A stretch of 64,000 nt of DNA from Candidatus Rokuibacteriota bacterium (lineage in GTDB: Bacteria; Methylomirabilota; Methylomirabilia; Rokubacteriales; CSP1-6): assembly GCA_003220535.1 (NCBI GenBank), contig QHSU01000011.1:1-64000 (forward strand), in the 5' to 3' direction. The notes under the pieces are model-generated. The model saw only the letters and a list, made by a program, of their open reading frames with translations, was not told the origin of the DNA and made no database searches. A program made the position numbers and the translations under genes. Of this stretch, positions 1 through 8,773 are shown one piece after another. The number at the start of each line of letters is the position of its first letter. Position 1 is the first letter of the stretch.

Positions 1-272
1 TCAAAGCGGAGGTGTACGTCCTGACGAAGGAAGAGGGGGGGCGGCACACGCCGTACTTCAACGGGTACCGGCCGCAGTTCTACTTTCGGACGACGGACGT
101 GACAGGGGTATGCACGTTGCCCAGCGGGGTGGAGATGGTGATGCCGGGGGACAACGTGACGATGGCGATCGAGCTGATCGTGCCGATCGCGATGGAGAAG
201 GAGCTGCGGTTCGCGATTCGGGAGGGGGGGCGGACGGTGGGCGCCGGCGTCGTCACGGAGATCGTGGAGTAG
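1..272 (+). CDS. tuf: Elongation factor Tu, C-terminal part (5' end outside the window)
   Basis: Reading frame is open from base 3 with no start inside the window and ends in TAG at 270-272. The ~89 visible residues match domain 3 of EF-Tu: a GGRHTPY segment, the [15 protein letters not shown] strand pair, PGDN, and a terminal [14 protein letters not shown]-Tu-GTP delivers aminoacyl-tRNA to the ribosome; domain 3 contacts tRNA and EF-Ts. Its stop lies 3 nt before rpsJ, the usual str-S10 junction, so the two are probably cotranscribed. The GTPase domain is not visible here. Confidence 0.97.
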   Translation, partial: KAEVYVLTKEEGGRHTPYFNGYRPQFYFRTTDVTGVCTLPSGVEMVMPGDNVTMAIELIVPIAMEKELRFAIREGGRTVGAGVVTEIVE

Positions 273-275
273 CGC

Positions 276-596
276 ATGGCAACCTTGGCGGCCGATCAGA
301 AGATCCGGATCCGGTTGAAGGCGTACGACCACCAGCTACTCGATCGGTCGGTCAAGGAGATCGTGGAGACCGTGCGCCGTACGGGCGCGCGCGTGTCGGG
401 CCCGGTGCTGCTGCCCACCGTCATCAACCGGTGGACGGTGCTGCGCAGCCCGCACGTCGACAAGACGTCGCGCGAGCAGTTCGAGATGCGCACGCACAAG
501 CGGTTGCTTGACATCGTGGATCCCACACCGCAAACCGTGGATTCGCTGATGAAGCTCGACCTCCCAGCAGGCGTCGACGTCGAGATCAAGCTCTAA
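276..596 (+). CDS. rpsJ: 30S ribosomal protein S10
   Basis: 106 residues, family-typical length. Recognisable S10 features are [14 protein letters not shown] near the start, the GPVLLPT loop in the middle and the [16 protein letters not shown] end. S10 sits in the head of the small subunit and, in other bacteria, also joins NusB/NusG antitermination complexes. It starts the S10 operon here, 3 nt after tuf. Unusually it is separated from rplC by a 183-nt spacer containing hairpins. Confidence 0.97.
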   Translation: MATLAADQKIRIRLKAYDHQLLDRSVKEIVETVRRTGARVSGPVLLPTVINRWTVLRSPHVDKTSREQFEMRTHKRLLDIVDPTPQTVDSLMKLDLPAGVDVEIKL

Positions 597-779
597 GAGG
601 ACGATGAAAACAGCCCATCTGCAACGTTCTGTCGGAGGGGGCCTCGGCGGCCCCCTCCGAGGCCTCCCCCAAGGGTTGCGCGGGCGAAGCCCGCGCTCGG
701 CCGCCTGGCATCTGGACTGTTTTGATCGTCGTCGAGAAGCAGGAAACGGCCACGAGAAGCAGGAACGGCGGGGCTAGCG
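597..779 (+). other. Structured spacer between rpsJ and rplC: two hairpins and a tandem repeat
   Basis: No gene seen. Three structures are visible. A perfect 12-bp stem (632-643 with 649-660, 5-nt loop) is very GC-rich. A perfect 8-bp stem (678-685 with 689-696) is closed by a GAA triloop. A ~20-nt unit with core CGAGAAGCAGGAA is tandemly repeated at 733-752 and 753-771; each copy carries an AGGAA Shine-Dalgarno-like core and the second ends 8 nt before the rplC ATG. There is no T-tract after either stem, so an intrinsic terminator is unlikely; attenuation, autoregulation or RNA stability are possible. Confidence 0.6.
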
Positions 780-1460
780 ATGGCGAGGAAAGAGGGGCTC
801 ATTGGGCGGAAGGTTGGGATGACGCAGGTATTTGCCGACGATGGGAGTCATGTGCCGGTGACGGTCATCGAGGCTGGGCCTTGCACCGTCATCGGGATCC
901 GGACCACCGAGACGCACGGGTACGATGCGCTGCAGCTCGGCTTCGGTGCGAAGAAGAAGAACGTGTCGAGGCCGGCGGCGGGGCTGTTCAAGAAGGCGAA
1001 CGTGGCTCCGATGCGGGTGGTCCGCGAGATTCGGCTCGAGAAGACCGACAAGCTCCAGGGCTACGAGGTCGGCCAGGCGCTGACGGTCGAGATGTTCGCG
1101 GCGGGTGAGCTGGTCGACGTGGTGGGTGTCACGAAGGGGAAGGGCTTCCAGGGCGGCGTCAAGCGGTACGGCTGGTACGGTGGCGACGCCACGCACGGCT
1201 CGATGTTCCATCGGGCGCCCGGCTCCATCGGTGCGTCGTCGGACCCCTCGCGTGTGTGGCCCGGTCACCACATGCCCGGGCGCATGGGCGGCGACCGGCG
1301 GACCGTGCTGAACATCGCGGTGGTGCGGGTGATGCCGGAGCAGAACCTCGTGCTGGTGCGCGGGGCGGTGCCCGGTGCCAACGGATCTCTGGTGATGCTG
1401 AGGAAGTCGGTGAAGGCGACCAAGGCGCAGCAGCAGCAGAAGGTCGCGGAAAAGAAATAG
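780..1460 (+). CDS. rplC: 50S ribosomal protein L3
   Basis: 226 residues (E. coli 209). Begins with the [13 protein letters not shown] signature of L3, carries the [13 protein letters not shown] loop and the [12 protein letters not shown] / MPGRMGG region that reaches toward the peptidyl transferase centre. The C-terminal ~15 residues are a Lys/Gln-rich tail. L3 is an early assembly protein of the large subunit. The ATG at 780 lies just after the repeated AGGAA elements of the spacer; rplD follows after 2 nt. Confidence 0.97.
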   Translation: MARKEGLIGRKVGMTQVFADDGSHVPVTVIEAGPCTVIGIRTTETHGYDALQLGFGAKKKNVSRPAAGLFKKANVAPMRVVREIRLEKTDKLQGYEVGQALTVEMFAAGELVDVVGVTKGKGFQGGVKRYGWYGGDATHGSMFHRAPGSIGASSDPSRVWPGHHMPGRMGGDRRTVLNIAVVRVMPEQNLVLVRGAVPGANGSLVMLRKSVKATKAQQQQKVAEKK

Positions 1461-1462
1461 GG

Positions 1463-2092
1463 ATGCCGACCGTACGGGTGCTGGACGCGAAGGGCAAGCA
1501 GGCCGGGTCGCTCGAGCTGAAGCCGGACGTGTTCGGCACCGAGATCCGCGTGCCGCTGCTCCACCAGGCCGTGAAGCGCGAGCTCGCCGACCGCCGGGCC
1601 GGCACGCACGACACCAAGGGGCGCAGCGAGGTGTCGGGAGGCGGCCGCAAGCCGTGGCGGCAAAAAGGGACTGGTCGCGCTCGCCAGGGCTCGACGCGGG
1701 CGGTCCAGTGGAAGGGCGGGGGCAAACCGTTCGGCCCGACGCCCCGGAGCTACGACCAGGACATGCCACGCCAGATGCGGCGCGGGGCGCTGCGGGCCGC
1801 CGTCGCGGCGAAAGTCGCGGCCGGCCAGCTCTCCGCCGTCGAGACGATCGACGTTCGCGACGGGAAGACGAAGTCGCTGGTCGCCCGACTCGGGGCGCTC
1901 GGGGTCGCGGGCGAGCCGACGCTGCTCGTCGTGCACGAGCTGGCCGAGACCGTGGCGCGAGCCGCGCGCAACGTGCCGTGGCTGACCGTCGAGACGCCGG
2001 CTCACGTGTCCGTCTATCAGCTGATGCACGCCCGGCATGTGATGTTCGAGCGCGCCGGCCTCCTGGCGCTCGAGGAGGCTCTGGCGAAATGA
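1463..2092 (+). CDS. rplD: 50S ribosomal protein L4
   Basis: 209 residues. The ATG at 1463 was chosen because it lies 2 nt after the rplC stop and the protein then begins in register with L4 (the frame is open further upstream). The [18 protein letters not shown] signature of the exit-tunnel loop is present, followed by the globular domain ending [19 protein letters not shown]4 lines the polypeptide exit tunnel and in E. coli autoregulates the S10 operon. The following gene is separated by 184 nt of repeated sequence. Confidence 0.96.
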   Translation: MPTVRVLDAKGKQAGSLELKPDVFGTEIRVPLLHQAVKRELADRRAGTHDTKGRSEVSGGGRKPWRQKGTGRARQGSTRAVQWKGGGKPFGPTPRSYDQDMPRQMRRGALRAAVAAKVAAGQLSAVETIDVRDGKTKSLVARLGALGVAGEPTLLVVHELAETVARAARNVPWLTVETPAHVSVYQLMHARHVMFERAGLLALEEALAK

Positions 2093-2276
2093 ACGCTCGG
2101 CGGACGCAACCACAACAGAGCCGGGTCGCTTCTAGGGAAGACCGGGCGTGTCGGAGCCAACAAGCGCCTGTGTCAGGCCACCCTCGGTCCACCTCACGGA
2201 CCCCGCGACAACGGAGCCGGATCGCATCTGTGTTGGGCCACCCGCGGTGCGCGCCGGCCTCGAGGACCTCGCTACA
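2093..2276 (+). repeat. Degenerate ~60-nt direct repeat forming the rplW leader
   Basis: Two imperfect copies are spaced exactly 60 nt apart: a 21-mer at 2168-2188 and at 2228-2248 (CTGTGT..GGCCACCC.CGGT, 3 differences), with GGAGCC 15 nt upstream in each copy (2153 and 2213). An ACAAC.GAGCC block recurs at 2112 and 2208, and an ACAATGAGCC variant at 2274 supplies the rplW start codon. The first copy also holds a GGTCC/GGACC inverted repeat (2186-2202). Tightly packed ribosomal operons rarely have such a spacer; function unknown. Confidence 0.55.
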
Positions 2277-2570
2277 ATGAGCCGCTCGGCGCGAGAGATC
2301 CTGATCCGACCGCTCATGACCGAAAAGAGCATGCGCCAGAAGGAAGAGCAGAACACGGTGGCGTTCCGGGTCCGGCCGGACGCCAACAAGGTCGAGATCC
2401 GCACGGCGGTGGAGACCGTGTTCAACGTCAAAGTGGCCTCCGTCCGGACCGCGTCGTTCGAGGGAAAACTGAAGCGGATGGGTCGTTCCGAGGGGCGGCG
2501 CGCCGACTGGAAGAAGGCGATCGTGACGCTCGCGCCCGGCCACAAGATCGAACTCGTCGAGGGGGCGTAG
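2277..2570 (+). CDS. rplW: 50S ribosomal protein L23
   Basis: 97 residues from the ATG at 2277 (E. coli 100). That start gives the typical opening [15 protein letters not shown]; an in-frame GTG at 2148 would add 43 residues unlike L23 that are encoded by the repeat spacer. Conserved blocks are [27 protein letters not shown] and the loop rich in Lys/Arg followed by [15 protein letters not shown]23 sits at the tunnel exit and docks trigger factor and SRP. rplB starts 4 nt after the stop. Confidence 0.93.
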   Translation: MSRSAREILIRPLMTEKSMRQKEEQNTVAFRVRPDANKVEIRTAVETVFNVKVASVRTASFEGKLKRMGRSEGRRADWKKAIVTLAPGHKIELVEGA

Positions 2571-2574
2571 CGGC

Positions 2575-3399
2575 ATGCCTATCCGAACCGTCAAGCCGAC
2601 GTCGGCCGCCCTGCGCTATCTCACGTACGTCACGTACGACGACATCACGAAGCAGGAGCCGGAAAAGGCCCTGCTGGCTCCCAAGCGTCGCACGAACGGC
2701 CGGAACGTCTACGGGCGGATCACCGTTCGCCATCGGGGCGGGGGCGCCAAGCAGATGCTGCGGCAGGTCGACTTCCGACGCGAGAAGTACGGCATCCCGG
2801 CGCGCGTCGCCGCGATCGAGTACGATCCGAATCGCTCGGCGCGCCTGGCCCTGCTCCACTACCGAGACGGCGAGAAGCGCTACATCATCGCCCCGCTGGG
2901 CATCCGGGTCGGGGACACCATCATGTCGGGCCCGCAGGCGGACATCCTGCCGGGCAACGCGCTGCCGGTGCGGAACATCCCGCTGGGCACGCTCATCCAC
3001 AATGTCGAGCTTCAGCCCGGGCGCGGTGCGCAGCTCTGCCGGAGCGCCGGCGCTCAAGCGCAGCTTCTGGCGAAAGAGGGCAATCGCGCGACGCTCAAGC
3101 TCCCCTCCGGCGAGGTGCGATTGGTCGCGCTCGCGTGCATGGCGACGATCGGCCAGGTCGGCAACCTCGACCACGAGAACGTTTCGATCGGCAAGGCGGG
3201 CCGGGTCCGCTGGCGCGGCTTCCGTCCGACGGTCCGCGGCACGGTCATGAATCCCGTCGATCATCCGATGGGTGGCGGCGAGGGCAAGGGCAAGGGCAAC
3301 CATCCGATGACCCCGTGGGGCAAGCCGACCAAGGGTTACAAGACGCGGCGCGGCGCCCGGCCGTCGGACCGCTTCATCGTGACGCGACGGACGAAATAG
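2575..3399 (+). CDS. rplB: 50S ribosomal protein L2
   Basis: 274 residues, family length. Shows the [14 protein letters not shown] block, the [18 protein letters not shown] SH3 region and the C-terminal [30 protein letters not shown] loop with the histidine that lies near the peptidyl transferase centre in other bacteria. It is one of the best conserved ribosomal proteins and needed for subunit association. It sits between rplW and rpsS with spacings of 4 and 9 nt. Confidence 0.98.
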   Translation: MPIRTVKPTSAALRYLTYVTYDDITKQEPEKALLAPKRRTNGRNVYGRITVRHRGGGAKQMLRQVDFRREKYGIPARVAAIEYDPNRSARLALLHYRDGEKRYIIAPLGIRVGDTIMSGPQADILPGNALPVRNIPLGTLIHNVELQPGRGAQLCRSAGAQAQLLAKEGNRATLKLPSGEVRLVALACMATIGQVGNLDHENVSIGKAGRVRWRGFRPTVRGTVMNPVDHPMGGGEGKGKGNHPMTPWGKPTKGYKTRRGARPSDRFIVTRRTK

Positions 3400-3408
3400 G
3401 AGCGGGAG

Positions 3409-3702
3409 ATGGGGCGTTCGCTGAAGAAGGGGCCGTACATCGAATCGACGCTGCTCGAGCGGATCGAGGAGCTGAACCGCACCCGGCAGAAGAAGGTGCT
3501 CAAGACCTGGTCGCGGCGGTCGACGATCGCGCCCGAGTTCGTGGGCCACACGCTCGCCGTGCACAACGGCAAGAAGTTCATTCCCGTCTACGTGACCGAG
3601 AACATGGTGGGCCACAAGCTGGGGGAGTTCGCGATGACCCGGACGTTCCGGGCGCACGGCTCGGCCGAAAAGGCGGCGACGTCGCCGACGGGGAAGTCCT
3701 GA
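3409..3702 (+). CDS. rpsS: 30S ribosomal protein S19
   Basis: 97 residues. Contains [11 protein letters not shown] at the start, the [26 protein letters not shown] core and [17 protein letters not shown] near the end. S19 forms part of the 30S head with S13 and contacts the A-site finger bridge. The last ~10 residues are a short Lys/Ala/Thr tail. rplV starts 5 nt downstream. Confidence 0.97.
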   Translation: MGRSLKKGPYIESTLLERIEELNRTRQKKVLKTWSRRSTIAPEFVGHTLAVHNGKKFIPVYVTENMVGHKLGEFAMTRTFRAHGSAEKAATSPTGKS

Positions 3703-3707
3703 GCGCG

Positions 3708-4214
3708 ATGCGAACGATGGCGCGAGCCCAGTTCGTCCGCGTGTCGGCCCGGAAGGCCCGGCTCGTGCTCGACCAGATCCGCGGCAAGTCGGTGGGCGAG
3801 GCGCTGGCGACGCTCGAGTACACGCCGCGCGCAGCGGCCCGGCTCGTGGAAAAGGTGCTGCGCTCGGCCGTGGCGAATGCGGAGCACAACCACCAGGTGC
3901 GCAACCTCGACGACCTTCGCGTCGTCCAGGCGTTCGCCGACGGCGGGCCGTCGCTGAAGCGCGTGCAGCCGCGCGCGATGGGCCGCGCCTTCGCGATCAA
4001 GCACCGGACGAGCCATCTGACGATCGGCGTGAGCGACGAGACGAACGGCGCGGTGGTGGCGCCCCCGGCGCCGCCGGCGCGCCCCAGCGCGCCGCCGCCT
4101 GCCCGCGAGGAGCGCCCACCCGCCGCCCGGCGGGCGGGGGCGAAGCGCGGCCCGGCGAAGGGCCGACGAAAGCCGGCGGCGAAGGCCACCGCGAAGCCGA
4201 AGGAGAAAAAGTAG
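3708..4214 (+). CDS. rplV: 50S ribosomal protein L22 with a long Pro/Ala/Lys C-terminal tail
   Basis: 168 residues, against about 110 in E. coli. Residues ~1-112 are a complete L22 ([25 protein letters not shown] helix, [27 protein letters not shown]). Residues ~113-168 are a low-complexity basic tail of Ala, Pro, Lys and Arg. Start chosen at ATG 3708, 5 nt after the rpsS stop; a second ATG at 3717 is possible. L22 lines the exit tunnel. The tail is probably solvent-exposed or rRNA-binding; that is inference. Confidence 0.93.
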   Translation: MRTMARAQFVRVSARKARLVLDQIRGKSVGEALATLEYTPRAAARLVEKVLRSAVANAEHNHQVRNLDDLRVVQAFADGGPSLKRVQPRAMGRAFAIKHRTSHLTIGVSDETNGAVVAPPAPPARPSAPPPAREERPPAARRAGAKRGPAKGRRKPAAKATAKPKEKK

Positions 4215-4217
4215 ACG

Positions 4218-4862
4218 ATGGGCCAGAAAACGCATCCGATCGGCTTTCGCCTCGGCTCGACGCGAACCTGGAGCTCGCGGTGGTTCGCGACGAAGTCCTA
4301 CGCAGCGCTCCTGCACGAGGACGTGAAGATCCGACGCTTCATCAAGGACCAGCTCTACCACGCGGGCATCGCGAAGATCGACATCGAGCGCTCGGCCAAC
4401 CGCGCGCGCATCACCATCTCGACGGCCCGCCCCGGCATCATCATCGGCCGGAAGGGCTCGGAGGTCGAGAAGCTGAAGAACGAGCTGCAGGCGCGGACCG
4501 GAAAGGAGATCTACCTCAACATCGAGGAGGTCATCCATCCAGAGCTCGACGCCCAGCTCGTCGCCGAGAACGTGGCGCTCCAGCTGCAGAAGCGCGTCGC
4601 GTTTCGCCGGGCCATGAAGAAAGCCGTGACGTCCGCCCTGCGGCTGGGCGCCGACGGCATCCGGATCGCGTGCGCGGGACGATTGGGCGGCGGTGAGATC
4701 GCGCGGCGCGAATGGTACCGCGACGGGCGGGTGCCGCTCCACACGATCCGGGCCGACATCGACTACGGCCTGGCGACGGCGCACACGACGTACGGCACCA
4801 TCGGCGTCAAGGTCTGGGTCTTCAAGGGCGAGGTGCTCGGTGCCGCGCCGGCGGAAGCGTGA
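4218..4862 (+). CDS. rpsC: 30S ribosomal protein S3
   Basis: 214 residues (E. coli 233). Begins [12 protein letters not shown], carries the type-II KH domain with the [14 protein letters not shown] loop, and ends with the S3 C-terminal block [21 protein letters not shown]3 forms part of the mRNA entry channel and helps unwind mRNA. The C terminus is shorter than in E. coli, with no basic extension. Placed 3 nt after rplV and 12 nt before rplP. Confidence 0.97.
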   Translation: MGQKTHPIGFRLGSTRTWSSRWFATKSYAALLHEDVKIRRFIKDQLYHAGIAKIDIERSANRARITISTARPGIIIGRKGSEVEKLKNELQARTGKEIYLNIEEVIHPELDAQLVAENVALQLQKRVAFRRAMKKAVTSALRLGADGIRIACAGRLGGGEIARREWYRDGRVPLHTIRADIDYGLATAHTTYGTIGVKVWVFKGEVLGAAPAEA

Positions 4863-4874
4863 GGGCCGTTATCC

Positions 4875-5291
4875 GTGTTGATGCCCAAGCGCGTCAAGTA
4901 CCGGAAGGCCCAGCGCGGGCGGATGAAGGGCATCGCCATGCGGGGCTCGACACTCGCCTTCGGCGACTTCGGGCTGAAGGCGCTGGAGCCGGGCTGGGTG
5001 ACCAACCGCCAGATCGAGGCCGCGCGGGTCGCGCTCACCCGGAGCCTCAAGCGCGGTGGTAAGGTCTGGATCCGCGTCTTTCCGGACAAGCCGGTGACGA
5101 AGAAGCCGGCGGAGACCCGGATGGGCAAGGGCAAGGGGAACCCGGAAGAGTGGGTCGCCGTGGTGAAGCCGGGACGCATCCTGTACGAGATGATCGGCGT
5201 GGCCGAGGACGTGGCCCGCGAGGCGTTCCGGACGGCGGCCCAGAAGATCGGGATCTCGACCAAGTTCGTGTCGCGCACGAAGGCGCTGTAG
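4875..5291 (+). CDS. rplP: 50S ribosomal protein L16
   Basis: 138 residues. The GTG at 4875 reads M-L-M-P-K-R, which aligns residue for residue with the M-L-x-P-K-R opening of other L16 proteins; an ATG at 4881 is the alternative. Conserved features are the [11 protein letters not shown] loop, [20 protein letters not shown] and [19 protein letters not shown]16 helps shape the A-site tRNA elbow region and is needed late in 50S assembly. It is followed by a 55-nt spacer and rpmC. Confidence 0.95.
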   Translation: MLMPKRVKYRKAQRGRMKGIAMRGSTLAFGDFGLKALEPGWVTNRQIEAARVALTRSLKRGGKVWIRVFPDKPVTKKPAETRMGKGKGNPEEWVAVVKPGRILYEMIGVAEDVAREAFRTAAQKIGISTKFVSRTKAL

Positions 5292-5346
5292 TGCGAGCCG
5301 AGGCGCGTCGAGCGGCGAGGCGAGCTCTTCGGAGGATCGGCGGATC

Positions 5347-5547
5347 ATGAAAGCGGCGAAGTGGCGTGACCTCTCGGCCGACGAGATTCAGCAGAAGGCG
5401 CGGGAGCTCAACGAGGAGATCTTCAACCTGAGGTTCCAGCTTTCGATGGGAGTGGCCAAGAACCCCTCGCGGCTCAACCAGGCGAGGAAAGATCTGGCGC
5501 GGGCCCACACGGTGCTCCGCGAGAAGAAGGGCGAGTCCCGTGGGTGA
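5347..5547 (+). CDS. rpmC: 50S ribosomal protein L29
   Basis: 66 residues. Two-helix hairpin protein with the usual LSADEIQQKARELNEEIFNLRFQ and NPSRLNQARKDLARAHTVLREK segments. L29 lies near the tunnel exit beside L23. It is preceded by 55 nt without a gene, with a GGAGGATC Shine-Dalgarno region just before the ATG, and its 3' end overlaps the rpsQ start by 8 nt, suggesting translational coupling. Confidence 0.95.
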   Translation: MKAAKWRDLSADEIQQKARELNEEIFNLRFQLSMGVAKNPSRLNQARKDLARAHTVLREKKGESRG

Positions 5548-5788
5548 GCGCAAGAGCCGCGAAGGCGTGGTCGTGTCCGACGTGATGCAGAAGACGCGGG
5601 TCGTGCGAATCGAGCGCGTGTTCCGCCACCCCCGGTACCAGCGGGTCGTCCGGGTGTCGAAGAAGCTGAAGGCGCACGACGAGAACAACCAGAGCCGGGT
5701 GGGCGATCGGGTGCTCATCGAAGAGACCCGCCCGATCTCGAAGGAGAAGCGCTGGCGGATCCGCAAGGTTCTGAGCCACGTGTCCTAG
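5540..5788 (+). CDS. rpsQ: 30S ribosomal protein S17
   Basis: 82 residues starting at GTG 5540 inside the end of rpmC. OB-fold protein with the signature EGVVVSDVMQKTRVVRIERVFRHPRYQRVVRVSKK, HDENN and the GDRVLIEETRPISKEKRWRI end. S17 binds 16S rRNA early in small-subunit assembly. rplN follows after 3 nt. Confidence 0.96.
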   Translation: MGERKSREGVVVSDVMQKTRVVRIERVFRHPRYQRVVRVSKKLKAHDENNQSRVGDRVLIEETRPISKEKRWRIRKVLSHVS

Positions 5789-5791
5789 CCG

Positions 5792-6160
5792 ATGATCCAA
5801 CCGCGCTCGATGCTCGACGTAGCGGACAACTCCGGGGCCAAGAAGGTCCAGTGTATCCGGGTGATGGGCGGCGCCAACAAGCGCTACGCCTCGCTCGGGG
5901 ACACGGTCATCGTCGCCATCAAGGAGGCGGCGCCGGACGGCACGGTGAAGAAGGGCGAAGTGGCGCGCGCCGTCGTGGTGCGGACCGTCAAGGAGGTTCG
6001 GCGGCGGGACGGATCGTACATCCGTTTCGATCGCAACGCGGTGGTCCTGATCAAGCCCGACGAGAACCCGGTGGGCACGCGCATCTTCGGCCCGGTGGCA
6101 CGCGAGCTGCGCGAGCGACAGTTCACCAAGATCATCTCGCTCGCGCCCGAGGTCATCTGA
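5792..6160 (+). CDS. rplN: 50S ribosomal protein L14
   Basis: 122 residues, full length. Opens [18 protein letters not shown] and carries the [16 protein letters not shown] motif and the C-terminal [23 protein letters not shown]14 contacts the 30S subunit in an intersubunit bridge and is the docking site of the silencing factor RsfS in other bacteria. Its TGA overlaps the rplX ATG by one base (TGATG). Confidence 0.97.
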   Translation: MIQPRSMLDVADNSGAKKVQCIRVMGGANKRYASLGDTVIVAIKEAAPDGTVKKGEVARAVVVRTVKEVRRRDGSYIRFDRNAVVLIKPDENPVGTRIFGPVARELRERQFTKIISLAPEVI

Positions 6161-6486
6161 TGCAGCACGTCCACGTCCGACGCGGAGACACGGTGGCGGT
6201 CATCAGCGGCAAGGAGCGCGGCAAGCGCGGCAAGGTCCTGCGCGTGCTGCCCGTCGCCGGACGCGTGCTGGTCGAGAAGCTCAACATGATGAAGAAGCAC
6301 CAGCGGCCGACGCAGAAGCTGCGGCAGGGCGGCATCATCGAGCGCGAGAGCCCGCTGGCGCTGTCCAACGTGCTGGTCGTCTGCGGCCGATGTGACAAGC
6401 CGACGCGCAGCGGGATCAAGGTCCTCGCCGACGGGCGCAAGCTCCGCGTCTGCAAGCGCTGCGGCGAAGCGATCGACAAGGGCTGA
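6160..6486 (+). CDS. rplX: 50S ribosomal protein L24, zinc-ribbon form
   Basis: 108 residues from ATG 6160, which overlaps the rplN stop (TGATG). Residues 5-35 form the KOW motif ([21 protein letters not shown]). Two CxxC pairs at C75/C78 and C98/C101 indicate a zinc-binding L24 like those of many non-enteric bacteria. L24 nucleates 50S assembly. The frame is open far upstream, but only this start gives an L24-like N terminus. Confidence 0.95.
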   Translation: MQHVHVRRGDTVAVISGKERGKRGKVLRVLPVAGRVLVEKLNMMKKHQRPTQKLRQGGIIERESPLALSNVLVVCGRCDKPTRSGIKVLADGRKLRVCKRCGEAIDKG

Positions 6487-6490
6487 GGTC

Positions 6491-7171
6491 ATGGCGAAAG
6501 AGCAGGGAACCGCGCAGAAGACCCCGGCGACCAAGCCGCCGGCGGCGAAGGCCCAGCCGAAGAAGGGCCAGGGGGCGGCCGCGCCGGCGGCGGCCGTCGC
6601 CAAGGGGCGCCCGAAGGGGACCGGCGAGACGCCCCCGCGGCTCAAGGACCTCTACCACAAGACGGTGGTCCAGGCGGTCATGAAGGAGCGCGGGTACGCG
6701 AACCCGTACCAGGTCCCGCGCCTCGAGAAGGTCGTCATCAACATGGGCGTGGGCGAGGGGCGGGAAAACGCCAAGGTGCTCGACTTCGCGACCGCCGACC
6801 TGCAGGCGATCGCGGGCCAGCGGCCCGTCATCACGAAGGCGAAGAAGTCGATCGCGAACTTCAAGCTGCGCGAGGGCGTGCCGATCGGCGCGAAGGTCAC
6901 GCTCCGCGGGGCCCGGATGTACGAGTTCCTCGACCGGCTGATCAACGTCGCGCTGCCGCGCGTGCGCGACTTCCGGGGTGTGCCGCCCAAGGGCTTCGAC
7001 GGGCGGGGCAATTACGCGCTCGGCCTCCGCGAGCAGCTGATCTTTCCGGAGATCGTCTACGACAAGGTGGACAAGGTGCGCGGCATGGACATCAGCATCG
7101 TGACGACGGCGCGCACGGACGAAGACGCGAAGGTGCTCCTCACGCACCTCGGAATGCCGTTCAGGGAGTAG
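6491..7171 (+). CDS. rplE: 50S ribosomal protein L5 with an Ala/Lys/Pro-rich N-terminal extension
   Basis: 226 residues, about 47 more than E. coli L5. Residues ~50-226 are a normal L5 ([73 protein letters not shown]). Residues 1-48 are low complexity, rich in Ala, Lys, Pro and Gly. The ATG at 6491 is the only ATG near the rplX stop, with GAGGTC upstream. L5 binds 5S rRNA in the central protuberance. Confidence 0.93.
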   Translation: MAKEQGTAQKTPATKPPAAKAQPKKGQGAAAPAAAVAKGRPKGTGETPPRLKDLYHKTVVQAVMKERGYANPYQVPRLEKVVINMGVGEGRENAKVLDFATADLQAIAGQRPVITKAKKSIANFKLREGVPIGAKVTLRGARMYEFLDRLINVALPRVRDFRGVPPKGFDGRGNYALGLREQLIFPEIVYDKVDKVRGMDISIVTTARTDEDAKVLLTHLGMPFRE

Positions 7172-7177
7172 CCGCAT

Positions 7178-7363
7178 ATGGCGAAGACCGCGCTCATCAT
7201 GAAGTCTCAGCGTCAACCGAAGTTCAGCACGCGCGCCTATTCCCGGTGCAAGCTGTGCGGCCGCCCGCGCGGCTACCTCCGGAAGTTCGAGATGTGCCGG
7301 CTCTGCTTTCGCGAGCTGGCGCTCAAGGGCGAGGTTCCGGGCATCGTGAAGGCGAGCTGGTAG
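7178..7363 (+). CDS. rpsN: 30S ribosomal protein S14, type Z (zinc-binding)
   Basis: 61 residues: the short zinc form of S14. Zinc ligands are C24, C27, C40 and C43 ([12 protein letters not shown] ... [12 protein letters not shown]). The [10 protein letters not shown] approach and the C-terminal [11 protein letters not shown] are characteristic. It lies in the 30S head near S3 and S10. No zinc-free second copy is visible in the window. Confidence 0.97.
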   Translation: MAKTALIMKSQRQPKFSTRAYSRCKLCGRPRGYLRKFEMCRLCFRELALKGEVPGIVKASW

Positions 7364-7370
7364 GGGCCGT

Positions 7371-7766
7371 ATGCGAAGCGATCCGATCGCCGACCTCCTG
7401 ACGCGCATCCGCAACGCGAGCGGCGCCGAGCACGAGAAGGTGGACATCCCCGCCTCGCGGCTCAAGGTGCGTATCGCCGAGATCCTGAAGGACGAAGGCT
7501 TCATCAAGAACTTCCGGTTGCTCGAGGACCAGAAGCAGGGAACCCTGCGCGTGTATCTCAAGTACGGTGTGGGCAACGAGAAGATGATCTCGGGGCTCGT
7601 CCGGGTGTCGACTCCCGGGCGCCGGGTGTACGTCACCCACGACCGGATCCCGTCCATCCTGGCCGGGATGGGCGTCGCGCTGGTGTCGACGTCGAAGGGC
7701 GTCGTGACGGGCCGCGATGCGCGCAAGCAGAAGGTCGGCGGCGAAGTCCTCGCCTACGTGTGGTAG
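7371..7766 (+). CDS. rpsH: 30S ribosomal protein S8
   Basis: 131 residues, full length. Starts [16 protein letters not shown], contains the [10 protein letters not shown] segment and ends with the S8 signature [27 protein letters not shown]8 is a primary 16S rRNA binder in the central domain and in E. coli represses the spc operon at the rplE leader. Spacing is 7 nt from rpsN and 9 nt to rplF. Confidence 0.97.
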   Translation: MRSDPIADLLTRIRNASGAEHEKVDIPASRLKVRIAEILKDEGFIKNFRLLEDQKQGTLRVYLKYGVGNEKMISGLVRVSTPGRRVYVTHDRIPSILAGMGVALVSTSKGVVTGRDARKQKVGGEVLAYVW

Positions 7767-7775
7767 AGGAACCGC

Positions 7776-8324
7776 ATGTCACGCATCGGCCGAAAACCCG
7801 TCAGCATCCCCCAGGGCGTGAAGATCCAGATCGACGGCGCCACCGTGAGCGCGGAGGGGCCGAAGGGCAAGCTGATGCAACCGGTCCCGGCGGGGCTCAG
7901 CGCGAAGCTCGAGAACAACCAGCTCGTGATCTCGCGGAGCGGTGACGATCGCAAGACGCGCGCGCTGCACGGTCTGGCGCGGGCCCTGGTCGCGAACATG
8001 GTGACGGGCGTCAAGGACGGCTTCGAGCGAAAGCTCGACATCGTGGGCATCGGCTACCGCGCCCAGGTCCAGGGGCGGGTGATCACGTTGGCGCTGGGCT
8101 ACTCGCATCCCGTGATCTTCCCGCTGCCGGAGGGCATCACGGCCGAGATCGAGCGTCAGGTCGCCATCACACTGCGCGGCGCCGACAAGGCGCTGCTCGG
8201 CCAGACGGCTGCGAAGCTTCGCTCGCTGCGCGAGCCCGATCCGTACAAGGGCAAGGGGATCAGGTACTCGGACGAGGTGGTCCGCCGGAAGGTCGGCAAG
8301 AAGGCGGGAGCGGGGGCCAAGTGA
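7776..8324 (+). CDS. rplF: 50S ribosomal protein L6
   Basis: 182 residues. Two L6 alpha-beta repeats: SRIGRKPVSIPQGV at the start, HGLARALVANMVTGV in the middle, and the C-terminal signature PDPYKGKGIRYSDEVVRRKVGKKAG. L6 lies near the factor-binding site and the sarcin-ricin loop. Its stop overlaps the rplR GTG by 4 nt. Confidence 0.97.
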   Translation: MSRIGRKPVSIPQGVKIQIDGATVSAEGPKGKLMQPVPAGLSAKLENNQLVISRSGDDRKTRALHGLARALVANMVTGVKDGFERKLDIVGIGYRAQVQGRVITLALGYSHPVIFPLPEGITAEIERQVAITLRGADKALLGQTAAKLRSLREPDPYKGKGIRYSDEVVRRKVGKKAGAGAK

Positions 8325-8686
8325 TCACGAAGGAACGGCGGGTTTCGCGGGACATCCGGCACCGGCGGCTACGCCGGTACGTGCGCGGCTCGGGGACGCG
8401 GCCGCGGCTGGCCGTGTTCCGCAGCTTGAACCACATCTATGCCCAGCTGGTGGACGACGACGCGGGGCGGACGCTTCTGGCCGTGGACAGCCGGAGCAAG
8501 ATGTTCCGTGCGCGTCAGCCCTCGGGGGGCAACGTCGCGGCGGCCAAGCTCGTCGGGGAGCTCCTGGCCGAGAAGGCCAAGGCGCAGGGGATCGACCGCG
8601 TGGTGTTCGATCGCGGCGGCTACATGTACCACGGACGTGTGAAGGCGCTCGCCGATGCGGCCCGCGCCGGCGGACTGGTGTTTTAG
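8321..8686 (+). CDS. rplR: 50S ribosomal protein L18
   Basis: 121 residues from the GTG at 8321, which overlaps the rplF stop (GTGA). Shows [47 protein letters not shown] and the end [26 protein letters not shown]18 carries 5S rRNA into the central protuberance with L5. An 87-nt spacer with a hairpin separates it from rpsE. Confidence 0.96.
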   Translation: MITKERRVSRDIRHRRLRRYVRGSGTRPRLAVFRSLNHIYAQLVDDDAGRTLLAVDSRSKMFRARQPSGGNVAAAKLVGELLAEKAKAQGIDRVVFDRGGYMYHGRVKALADAARAGGLVF

Positions 8687-8726
8687 GCATGCGGAGCCTG
8701 ACGCCCCGGGTGTTCGCGGGGGAGTC

Positions 8727-8751
8727 GAGAGGGGGGCGGAGCCCCCTTCTC
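8727..8751 (+). other. GC-rich hairpin between rplR and rpsE
   Basis: An 11-bp stem (8727-8737 with 8741-8751, one G-T wobble) is closed by a GGA triloop. It lies in the 87-nt rplR-rpsE spacer, about 20 nt before the GTG of rpsE and upstream of its GGGAGAGATAGGGAA Shine-Dalgarno region. No T-tract follows, so it is not a standard intrinsic terminator. It resembles the GAA-loop hairpin at 678-696. Confidence 0.5.
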
Positions 8752-8773
8752 CCAACAAGGGAGAGATAGGGAA

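Noticed and set aside
774..2594. Long minus-strand open frame antisense to rplC-rplW (about 600 codons)
   Set aside because: It lies over well-supported ribosomal genes, is Arg/Pro/Ala-rich and has no domain. Long antisense frames are expected in GC-rich DNA; similar ones occur all along the window.
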